DNA from: Mortierella sp. BCC40632 | Taxonomy: Eukaryota; Mortierellomycota; Mortierellomycetes; Mortierellales; Mortierellaceae | Assembly (NCBI GenBank): GCA_011634665.1 | Contig: WAEK01000013.1 | Location: 1,348,501-1,412,500, forward strand | DNA: 64,000 nt | Direction: 5' to 3' | Part shown: positions 23,248 to 34,009 of the stretch, piece by piece | How positions within the stretch are numbered: the first letter of the stretch is position 1 | How the letters are laid out: each line of letters begins with the position of its first letter | Notes under the pieces: model-generated | The model's input: only the letters and a program-made list of their open reading frames with translations | Told to the model about the DNA's origin: nothing | The model's database searches: none | Translations under genes and position numbers: made by a program

Positions 23248-24059
23248 CCCCTCTTCATCTTTCTCTATCTTTTCCTCTGTCCCCGTCTCCGTCTGTGTGT
23301 GTGTGTGTGTGTGTGAATGTGTGTGCGCATCCTCCAGCCACTTCAATTTGCTCCTGTTCCGGATCAAAGGGGAGGGAGAGGGCCCCTGCCCTATTGTCTG
23401 TTTGCTTGCTTACCTTTACATGAGCAAGGCGAAGGGGGCTTCATCTTTTCCATTTTTTTTTTTTTTGGGGGCTCACACCTTGCTGGGCCATGTTTGTTCA
23501 CTCAAAAACTATTTTTTTTCCGCCGTGAGTAACATCAAGTGAAAAAGAAAAGAAAAAAGAAAAAAAAAGAAAAAAATAAAAAAAAGAAAAGAAAAAAAAA
23601 GGAAAAATAAAAAAAAAGAAGAAAAATGTTCTCGTTTGGTCGTTATTGGATGGATGCTCAATGGGAAAGAAAAAAAAATGCTAGAAAAAGAGGCCAAAGA
23701 AGAAAGGCTATACAGTATTTGGACCAGAGGGGATAGGGATAGATTGAGAGTGAGAGATTGTGAAAAAAAGATAAAGGAAATAGGAAGGACAAGAGATATA
23801 TACAGACGAAAAGGACTCGAAGAGACATGACCAAGTCAATATTTTGGGATGAGGGGGAGGGGGAATGGATTGGGAAGTTGGAAATGGAAGGAGTCGTGGA
23901 AAGAAAAACATCAGGAGAAATAAGGTTGTGCGGGGTATGGGTTGTTGATAGGGGAGAGAGGGAGAGGACGAGGCGAGGAGAAGGGGGGGAGGGGTATTGG
24001 GTACCAAAGAAGGCTCTTTTGTCGATATTTGCTAGGCAATTTTTTCCTGCCAAGACATT

Positions 24060-26661
24060 CTAAAAGCCAGACTGGGCCATAAACGTCTTGAGCTTTTGTT
24101 GCTTGGCAGTCGTACTCTGGAGAATCTTTCTGGCTACATCAACATCACTCGCTGCCTTCGTGGGCAAGGCAGGCACTGCAGGAATCAGCTCCTCCTTGCT
24201 CGCCTTTCGTGATCGACCCAAGCTCAAAAGACCAATACTCTGCTTCCTACCCTTGGGTCCATTGGACTGGGACATCAACGGTGCTCCAAAGCCCGATTGG
24301 ACCTGGATGCCTTGATGCTCTAGGATTCGCTCCGCCATCTGAATTCGCTTGGTCTCGCCTCGTTCTCCAGTCCACTCCATCAGGATTGATCGACACTGAT
24401 CTTGTGAGGCCTTTGAGGTCCTGCCGTCCCCCAGAGGCAGATCCACCTGACTGAGCGCATAGTTCAACGACCGAGGATCGGAAAGGGAAAGCTCTGTCAA
24501 AAGGAAGAGCTTCATCAAGTCAACACGAAGATAACGCGCCGTCATTCCTAGGGCATTGCCATCGTGAAGTGACTCAAGCGCAAGGTTGGCATTGCCGCGT
24601 TCGCGCATGAGAGAAAACAGTTCAGAGACAACGACCGACGGGCGGTCGCTGAGGTAAGGATTCTTAAGGTACTTATGGAAGGGTGTCACGCCTCGGCTGT
24701 CGGTCTCGTTCACATCCATCCTGCATTCGCTGATCAGAAAAGTGCTTGCTTCCAGGGCAAGCTCGTAATTGGTCGCATGCTCGAGCAAGATATGGAGCGC
24801 AGTCTGACTAGTCAATGTCGTAACTAGACTCATATTAGCTCCAAGTCGTTGAAGAGTCCTCAGGACTTCGATCAAGTTGTCGGGTTGGTAGAAGCAGGCA
24901 ATATGGATCGGAGCCACTTCGGCCAACATGGAGTATTGAGGCAAGGCGATGCATGTGTTGGGATGAGTGCCGTAAGAAAGTACAGCCCATTCGATCAATT
25001 CGACATTGCCCTCCTGACAAGCCTCCCAGATCGTTGGAGCCGATCGACGCTTGCTATGGTTGTGATGTGGATCATATCTTGAGTTGTCTGTCGAACTTGT
25101 CGAAGACAGGGTCGAAACGCGCCTAGAATCTCGTGCGGGGATAGCAGGGACATGGGAGGAAGAGCCCGAGGAACTGCCACTGCTAATCGACATGGATCGC
25201 ATCGATGGGGCCATGGAAGAGACAGCCGACATCTTTCTCCGCTGTGAAACTGGAGGGATAGGTGGTGGTGGGGCTTGACCTGCGGGGATATAATCGGGAG
25301 CGACCAATTCCTGGGATCGAAGCATTGTACTGACCGAATCCCGGTCGCTGTTGTCGAGTGAGTGCGATCGTGATGACTTGACGGACCGTGAAGCAATAGA
25401 TCCGTGGGAGTCACGGGAAGAGGCCTTTGCAGAATAAGCCGGTTTTTTAGGTTGCTCTTCTGTTCAAAAGATATATAAAAAAAGAATGTCAGCCATGAAG
25501 TCAGAGTCGGGAAGAGAAAAGGATAGAGGCAACTTGGAAGGGAGTGTCCGTTGGACAAGTGCGAAAGGGGGCTATAGTTCAAAAAGTGACAAAAAAAAAA
25601 CCAGCGCCACATCCGTCTCTCGAGCAGATAGAAATGCATGCAGTATGCAGGACCCACCGGGACAAAAGGATAAGAAAGAAAGAAAAATAGACCTAAAAAG
25701 AAAATCCAGACAAGCAAAAGAAAAGACAGGGGTCCTTACCAAGACTCAGGTCCTCGATTTGGCGGATGATCGAATTAGAGGGCTGCTTCAAGAGTGCGGT
25801 CAAGGTCTGGATAATCCACTCGATTGAAGGCCGTTCAAGCGGGTTCGAGTGCCAACACCGAGTGTAAAGATCCTCAAAGATTGGGTCGACTCCCTCTACA
25901 TGGCGCTCACGTCGGCCACTGATGATGTTCTGCGCAAGATTCATCAATGAGCCGTCGTTCTGGTGGTTACAGGCAACGATGAGTTCCTCAAAGGGTGGTC
26001 GGCCACTGGCAATCTCCCAAAAGACCATGCCAAGCGCATAGATATCACACTCGATCGAATACCGTGTACCGTTCTTGGTCAATCTCTCTGGTGCGATGTA
26101 GGCCATACGAGCCGTATGTTCTCTTGAGGAGATCACTTCCGAGTCCTTGGTCATCCCAAAGTCTGCGAGCACGGCTGATCCGTTCGTATCGACCAGGACG
26201 CTAGCCGAGTGGAGGTGACGATGGCGGTAGCCCTTGTAGTGAAGGTAGCGCAGTCCCAAGGCGACATCCATTGCAAGGTTATAACGGTCTGGCCATGTGA
26301 GATGAGGATGAAAGTTCATCAGGTAGGCATGCAAGGAACCATGCTCGTTGTGCTGAACAACAAGGTAAGGAATCAGGGTGACTGGATCAATGGTATAACC
26401 GTGCAACCGCTGGATCTGAGGGCAGCTATTGCCAAGCTTGTACAGTAGTCGAACCTCGCGCTCAATGGTTGAGAGATCGCCAAAGGGTTCGCGAATCTCG
26501 ACGTCGAGACCTTGCCAGCGGCCAGTGTGGATGTTGCCAAACCGACCAGGGACATGGGCATTGTAGATGACATGATCGATCTCGTCAAAGGGGATCTGAG
26601 GGCAACATTGACGGAGGACCTGAAGAACCTCTTGCTCGTCTGGAGTTATGGGCACGGTCAT
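24060..26661 (-). CDS. TKL-like pseudokinase fused to ankyrin-type repeats
   Basis: Exons in reading order: 26661-25740 and 25459-24060, joined by a 280-bp GT-AG intron, 773 residues. Residues about 33-300 form a kinase fold of TKL type: a degenerate glycine loop (GRFGNIHTG), the alpha-C Glu in STIEREVRLLYKL, DFG at 167-169, IAPERL at 189-194 and the DIYALGMVFWEIASG helix. Two catalytic residues are replaced. The beta-3 Lys is R57 (VEIR), and the HRD-loop Asp is H149 (HRHLHSASVLV, which also lacks the loop Lys and Asn). The domain is therefore probably catalytically weak or dead. After a Ser-rich linker, residues about 447-640 show ankyrin-like units (IWEACQEGNVELIEWAV, APIHIACFYQP, QTALHILLEHA, RGVTPFHKYL). 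A scaffold or signalling role is inferred from the architecture. Confidence 0.87.
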
Positions 26662-27384
26662 TTGCTTTGACTGTAGTCCTGAGAACAGACACTATTCAAG
26701 TAGAAAATGAAGGAGTGATGAGTCCTAAACTGTCCGTTACTGCTGCCATAAGAAAGAGCCGTGATTTCTTTTCTTATCCCAGCCATGGCCAAGAAGAATT
26801 GAACGAGAGCCAACACCGGCAAAGAGCGAAGAAAAAAAAAGAGGTCCGTTATTGCCCTTTGGGCGCCTTTCACTTGAGAGCCTTCTACCAGATGAGTGGT
26901 CTCCTCTTTCTCTTTTCTAATCAGCCTGTCCGATCACTCTGCTCCTTGCTGTCCAGACAGCCCTTGCACAACATGCGCTCTAGGCGGGGGAGAGATGGTC
27001 CGAGGCTTTTGGTAGCAATCCTCTTCTTTATCTCCTCCTCTTGCGAGCCAAGGCTACGCCGCTCGCCTGTCCAAGCAACCCAACAGCAGCGGACTTGGCT
27101 GAAAGTGTAGGGGTTCATTTGGTTGTGTGTGAATACCCAGGAGAGTGAGGATTTCGTACTCGTCTAACCCCTTCTGCCCGAGATACAATGTTCGAGTCAG
27201 GTATTGTTTGTAGCACAGGCTCGAGTAAGGAAGGAGAGGGCCGTTGGGAAAGGAGAGAGAGTAGGTTGGGAAGTACAAGGAAGCTCATGCTTTCATTTCT
27301 CGCTCTTGTGAGAATCGTATGGAGGACGTCCATTCGATTGTCGGAGGGGCAAGCACGCGCTGGCTCCACACAACACATGCATTC

Positions 27385-27411
27385 GCACACACACACACAC
27401 ACACACACACA
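27385..27411. repeat. (CA)n microsatellite
   Basis: About 13 uninterrupted CA units. Confidence 0.88.
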
Positions 27412-30400
27412 TTCCGTGCCCATGCCCAGATGGCTACGGCGAGCAAAAGGGCAACGGCGGCGAGCGAGAGGCAGGGGAGAGGGAGGGGAAATGAGGCAGT
27501 GGTGACGGAATCGAGAGAGGAGACAGCAAGCGTCGGGCAAAGAAAGTGAGGCTATTCAGTGGGTCGAGAGTCACGAACGAACGTCTATTCCGCGTCCCGA
27601 CAAGAGTCCAGAACTCAACAACGGTGCTAATCTAATTCAGGCACAAAGTTGGTCCTGGGGTGGATGGGAGGGGGAAGAAGGGACGGAACAGAGTGTGACC
27701 AAGAGGAGGTGCAGTTTGCTGGCGTGTTGGCGTGCACTTACACAAGTGGAGAGACGTGAAGTAAGAAATGCGGCGACTGTCGAGAAGAAAGATCTAGAGT
27801 CGAGGGTAAAGAGGGGAAAGGGGTAAAGTGGAGGAGAAAAAGTGGTTGCGGGGTTGTGTCGTAGAGTAAGTGTCGATGTCGATGTCGATGTTTGAGTTGA
27901 TTGTAAAAGACAAGGAGGATGGGAGAAAGGGCGGGAGAAATGATGGAGGATGGTCAGACAGAGGATGGGGGTGGAGAAGAAGAGAAAGGTGAAGGTGAAG
28001 GTGAGGAGTTGGAGATTGAGATGGAGAGGAGCGAGGTGAGAGTAAGAGAGAGGAAGAGAGGAAAAAGAGGAAAGAGAAAAAGAAGAGATGGGGAGGGGGG
28101 GGGATGACAGAGATAAATAAGGCCAGCCAGTGGATAGAGAGCCTCAAAGAAATATGAACATCGAGACACAGCGAGAGAGGGGAGGAGAGAGCCGCGCGGT
28201 GGGTCAGGGAACCCACCCTGTGGTCGTCGTGCTCGCGCAATAGACAAACAGACAGAAAAAAAGAGCCACCGTGTGTAGTCTAGACGGCCACTCGATTCAG
28301 TTGACCGTCCGTTTACTTTGCGCTGTATCCGCCTACATGCAGCCCGCTCGCAGGGCATGTACCCTCATATACTATGCGCCCTGTACTGCCTTAGCGATTC
28401 AGTCGCTACTCAGTCCACAGTGATGGGGTCGATGCATTAATGCAATATATTCAATCCTGGTAGGCCTACAGGGTTCATCCATCGCCCTCCTGCATTCGTT
28501 TCCTCACTTGCTCGGCCTTGCCCATCCTTCTCATGCTCTGTCCACATGCATGCACGACTCGAGCGCGATCCGATAACCTGTCTTCAGGCATTCCCCTGCC
28601 CAGTGCATACATCACATCGCTTGCGCCTCCGTTTGTCCATGACAGCACCCACGGCGGCCATGCAGACAACTTCTCCTCGGGAACCAATGTCTCGAGGCCA
28701 AGTCTGTCCACGGCGGTTCGGGCGGGAAAAAGGCAGGATCTTGGAGGGAGGGAGAAGCGAATGGTCATTCTTTATTTGTTAGGCCCATCAGCCCAGTGAG
28801 CCTTTATAATTGTCGTTGAAATGGATTAGCGGAGTGTCCTGCTAGTCTAACGAGTAGACTCGAATCTCCCCTCATCTCTTTCTTTCACCCCTGACCCTAA
28901 TCAGCCCGCAGCTGTTGCCCGCAACGACATGACTAGAGAATTTTCATTCCTCGGGGATGCGTAAGTATCAGCATGTTGCACTCAGGAAAAATAAGGTAGG
29001 ACTATAATCTGTGGCTATCTCGAGTACCTTTCTCGGGACATGTACTGTACTCTCCAGTTCTTAGCTATGTGCACGACAGCGAGGCATATTTTCAAGGGCA
29101 GCTGGCCGTGGAGACTAGCCCGTGGCGCCGTTTGACAAATAAGAGGGAAGCGGTGGCAGGAGCGGGGAGGGGAGCGGGGGATTGGGGAGAGAGGGAGAGA
29201 TACATGGATGGGAACTGAGTACCTGTCTGGACTCAATGCGGATGATATCGCTGGCCCCGCCTTTTTTTTTGACGACCCATGAACGCTGTCCCCCCCTCTC
29301 CCCGCTGCTTGGTCGAAGGCCCTGCTTTCCAATGATTCGTCTTTTGGGTTGCCGCCTAACTCTGATCGACAATCGTTGTTCCAGCGATAACAACCCTTTG
29401 CCGAGAAAAGAGAAAGAAGGGAAAAGAGAAAGAAGGGAAAAGAGAAAGAGGGGCTGAAAGAGTGAGTGGCTGACCACGGACCTCCTCTGTCTTCACCTCA
29501 GCTAACTCTTGCCCTTCATAATACCCGCGCACGCGAGCGTGATCGGAGAGAAAGAATGACTGCCCAGTGTATCTAAGCAGTTTTTGTCCCCCTTTTAGAG
29601 CGAGAGACGCCACTAGCGAAGCGCGACACCTCGGTCCTTATTGTTCACCGGTGTTTTTTTCTTTGATAGTCTCCGAGTAGATCCTTGGGTAATCACCATC
29701 TATTTCTTACTGTTGAGCTCTTCTGTTCGTCTCCCTATCCTTCCGTATGTTCCTCTCTCTTTCCAGGACTACAGTCATCGATCATCGCCATCGCGGCTGT
29801 AGGTAAATCGCTGTACAGTAGTCACTTGACATACCCGAACGCTGTCGGAACCTGTTCTCAGTGCGGCGCCTCTATGCCCTCTTCTCTCCATCATTATTGG
29901 GTACTTCGATATTGGTGGAGCATTACGATGATCGATAATAAGCTGTATGCAGAGCGATCGAAGAGTGGAAAAATCGTGGTACACTCCGTGTCGCGAAAGA
30001 GGTCCTTCTTCCCTTTTCCCCTATTCGACCTACCCGCTCTTCCAGAAGATAAGCTGAAAAGAAGCTGTAGAAAGCCCTGCATATGGAAAGACCAAGACCT
30101 TCTAGTACATGTAACAGAACGAGAGCCAGCTCCACTAATTCCCCCTTCAGAGGTGCTGTGTGAGTCAGTCCAGGCCTCGGCTCTTCCTTTCTTTTTCTCG
30201 CCCATCAGCCCTGCCTCAAGTTGGGCAGGACGAGAGAAAGAGAGGTAGGACAAGTAGTGCTGGTCGAGTGTGGTCTATCTGTCCACATCCATAGCCCCAT
30301 GTGTCCTAATGTCTGTTCATTTTTGCTCCGACGCCTTCAGTTGCATCCTTTGGAGGCACTCTTCTTTACACGCTCTTTCTCACTTTGTCTGCTCAGTTTT

Positions 30401-31026
30401 CCGCCATGGCGCTCTTTCCCTTGAGTGAGAAAAGGTTCAGAGATATGAACAGACAAAGAAATAGGGCTCCCATGTTTATTCTTGTTCCTCGGCTTCGCAT
30501 CCCGTACGAACAATGTAGTGGATAGTCTATCATCCCTAATGTTGCACGACAGCACAGACAGGTCTGGCCGATGTCTGTGATGACAAGAACACACGCCCAT
30601 CCGGATCTTCCTATCATCCAATGCCCACGGTGTTGCGACTTAGTGCCCTTCCGTCCTCTCCCTGAAGAGACTATATTTTGGCTGATGTCCCGTTTAACGC
30701 TTTCGTTGGGGAAGACGCAAATAGACATGAAGATCATGACGATGATAGGACTTGACATGGGCTAGGACCCTCCTGTGCTCTTGCTTGGTGCGGGAACAAG
30801 CTATTTAGACAGGTGCTACGACATATTGTCACTTATTCATCGCACCAAGTCAAGTAGACTGTTCAACCAAACAATCATATGTTCGAGTGCAGAAAGAAAA
30901 AGAGCAGCTTGAGAAACATGAGGAGAAAAGAAGAAAAGGGCCTTCTTCCTGTTGTGGGTTGAATATACTGGAAGAAATGAACGGAGTTCTCTTTTGCTGG
31001 TTAGATCGAGGTGAGAGCTTTTTTTT

Positions 31027-31058
<32 letters not shown>

Positions 31059-33579
31059 TTGTGCCTCCATTTTCTCTCTATTGCTCTCCACTCGACAGCT
31101 TCTCTCAGTCCAATAGCACGCTTGGAAAGTGCTGCTGGCGAATAAAATGGAACCTTTGCCCATCTCGCCCCGCCCCACGAGCGAGCCACGATAGGCACAG
31201 AGCAGGGCTCCACCTGGGTCACTTGTCTTTTGCGTTCGCTGTTTGGGCTGGATTGCGGACTCCATGGGAAACTCGGGTCCAAGAATTGAGTTTAGGCTAC
31301 ATTAAGACCTCTCAGACCAACAGGGTCAGAGAAGAACAGGGGGCCTAAGAGTTCTCTTTTTTTTTTTTTTTTCATTCTAAATTGCTCCTTGCCCTGCCTT
31401 AATCGATCCAGGGCCCAGTAGGAAGGCCTGTCCATTTTCTTCTGGCCCGAACGTCCTCGAATGTCTTTATTTTTCTCACAGGGCTGCAATGGGCTTGGTT
31501 TAGCGCCTTTCAAAAAGGCCCAGACGGATGTTGATGAGTAAGAGCCTTTTTTCTTTTTTTGTAACGATTTGTTGTTGTTTACATTTGGGACCACTTTTCC
31601 GCATCTCAACAAGCATCCGACAGATGGATTTCATGTTTTCAGCCCTTTTTTCCCTCGCGACTTTATTCGCTGTAGCCCCACCTTTCCCTTTTTCGGTGGA
31701 GCCTAGATGTTCCTGAGACATCGGGCCGTCGCCAGAGTCACCTAAAATAAAAATATCCTCTGGCATGCAGATGACAGATGACAGTCGGGTCAGATAGGCA
31801 AACGATGATCGTTCCCAAGTGTTCAGCCCACCACCGGATCATAAGTAAAATGAACAAAGAAAAGGGCCAGAACAAGAAAGACCCATACTCCAACAGCCCA
31901 ATCCCACGACGCCAGGATGGGAAAAGGGGTACCAAGTAGAATCTGCGAACCGTGGGTACGTACATCATGGTCTGGATGACATAGGACATACAGTACCACC
32001 AAAGTACACCCGCGGACCCACACGACAAGAGTGTCTGCAAAACAGCCCAACGCTGTGTCCGGATCAAGAGCAAGAAAAAAAAAGGAGAGAGGAAGAGCCG
32101 TAGAACTACCCTGAGAGATGCTCAACTGCTGTGCCAGTCCTTTCCACCCACATGCGTACACTACACATACTACGACAAATGCACGAATAAGGAGCCGACA
32201 CGGATGGTGAACACCCAACAACTTTTCATGTGGAGCGAGAATAAAGGGAGAAAGAGAAAAGCAAAAAAAAAAAAAAAAAAAAAAAAGAGAGAGAGAGAGA
32301 GAGATAAGGAATGCCAAACAGAGGGTACGGATGACAAGATGCATGCATTGTTTTTAAGTCTGTTTTGAGTGGGCGTTCATCGTGTGGGTGCAAAAAAAAG
32401 CGGAGCAGGCATGGGGAGGTACAGTGGGTATGTCATCCACAAAGGTCGGTTTGCATGTGGAGGAAAGTAATTATCAAGAGCCAAGAGCCACCTCTGCTTC
32501 TAATCACCTGCCTAAACTGCTTGCCCATGCTCGCTTTTTGATCCAATAACGGGTTGATTCCATGCAGGTGCACATGCCAAAAACATATTCCTCTATCCGT
32601 TTAAACTCCCTGTCTCCCCTCCCCTCCACAACACACACGAAGCGACAAACAAGAAAAGAGCGGTCAGCTTTTAAGAGAATTAGCAATCACGCTTTGTACT
32701 CATCTCTTTCACTTCTGAACCCCGAGGTGCGTGCGCGCTTTCACGGACCGTTGAGAGTGTGAGAGCGAGAGAGAGAAAGAGAAAACGAATCTTCCCTCGG
32801 GACTCTTGCTCATTTTCTCTTTCTACCCCAAAGTGAACATCGTACCAGATGGCTGTGGATCTAAAAATCTTTCCCCTTGTTCTTCCTTATCCTAATCCTC
32901 CCTTTTGCCCCGAAAATCTGGACCGGTTTTCTCCATCCCCCGACCCCCACTCCAACCTCTAACTCACCTCCTGCCCCACTCACACTTATTTTCTAATCTG
33001 AGATCACAATAAAGTCTTTATTACAGTGCTCTCCAACATTAAAGATGCTCATTCCAGTCATTTTAGGTGTTTATGATACTGCAGGAGAAATCCTTTTGGG
33101 CAAGGCCTGGTATGCGTGTATGGAGAGAAAGAGAGAGAGGGAGAGGGAGAGGAGCACATTAAGTGTCCGTGTGTTTGTCGCTTTGACCAACCAAGTACGT
33201 ACTAAATGAGGACCAAGGGGCCACCTTATCTACCTTTCCTCCGTCCTTAATTCATTTTTCTGTTGGGTTTTTCTCCAAACACTTCGTTTTTACCTTCTGT
33301 TTAGTCTCTGTAAAGCTTCCCACCTACCATAATTTCATGCATTTTTTTTTTTTTTTTTTTTTTCAAAGAGAATCAGAGTGGCCCGAACGGGGCAACGGAT
33401 AAAAGTCTTGGTTAGATACATATGATACCAGACTCTTTCTCCTTTTGCCTTTTGTCCACTTTTTTTTTTTTTTTTTTTTCAGATTAAAAGGTTATCGCCC
33501 GCTATTAATGGCATATATGATTCACATGTACCTATCAAGCTCATGCCTTTTCAGGATGCAAAGGGTAGCCCTGGTTTAT

Positions 33580-33609
33580 GATATATATATATATATATAT
33601 AAATATATA
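33580..33609. repeat. (AT)n microsatellite
   Basis: Roughly 10 AT units followed by an AAATATATA extension, near the 3' end of the 7TM-1 gene. Confidence 0.88.
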
Positions 33610-33875
33610 GCACGCAGGATACACATACACATCGCCCATGTTTCATCATGGGTTTTTATTTTAGGCTCCGTTGACTAGTAAGCTGTCTATAGTAAAGCAA
33701 GGAACAACAAAAGAAAAAAAAAATAATGAAAGCTAAGGGTTGCCTCCTCCTCAGTTTCTTCATGGAGAAAGGTCGCGCCTATTACTTCCACATGCTACAA
33801 GTACAAAGTGGGAGAGTGCCCTATACCATATAATTGTCGCGATTATATGCTTTGGCTTGGCACGCCCACAAATAA

Positions 33876-33878
<3 letters not shown>

Positions 33879-33918
<40 letters not shown>
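33879..33918. repeat. (GA)n microsatellite
   Basis: About 19 GA units, just downstream of the 7TM-1 stop codon. Confidence 0.9.
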
Positions 33919-33924
<6 letters not shown>

Positions 33925-34009
33925 AAAGGAAGAAGAGGGAGAGGAGGAAGAAAAAATAGAAGAGAGAAGGTATTGGCCGTTCTTTCGTTGGCTTTTCGGC
34001 ACTGCAGGC

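Larger units (their letters stand above)
14733..24059. other. 9.3 kb gene-poor region upstream of C2H2-1
   Basis: This stretch lies between the 5' end of the C2H2-1 gene and the 3' end of the pseudokinase gene. All long frames in it are Ser/Leu/Phe or Lys/Arg/Glu low complexity, produced by polypyrimidine or polypurine tracts. None shows a domain. It holds many microsatellites (listed separately), poly(T) tracts near 19908-19927, 20631-20650 and 21700-21720, and a few palindromes. I see no RNA gene. It may include the leader and control region of C2H2-1. Confidence 0.5.
26662..34009. other. 7.3 kb gene-poor region upstream of the pseudokinase gene
   Basis: On the minus strand this lies between the pseudokinase start and the 3' end of the 7TM-1 gene. 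The part nearest the kinase (27.1-28.1 kb) is purine-rich on + (CT-rich on the gene strand), as upstream regions here usually are. Reverse AATAAA (TTTATT on +) at 33655-33660 could end the 7TM-1 transcript. No coding sequence is convincing; a possible hydrophobic frame at 31738-32344 is discussed under findings. Confidence 0.45.

Noticed and set aside
28475..28799. Overlapping frames of about 95 codons on both strands
   Set aside because: Both are open by chance in GC-rich sequence. Neither shows a motif, and the two overlap fully.
28826..28880. tRNA-like sequence with CGAATC and a CTAGTCT/AGACT hairpin
   Set aside because: There is no proper B box (GTTCGANNCC), no acceptor stem and no A box at the right distance.
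29685..30248. 187-codon forward frame
   Set aside because: It has no domain, mixed composition and no supporting splice or promoter signals beyond chance.
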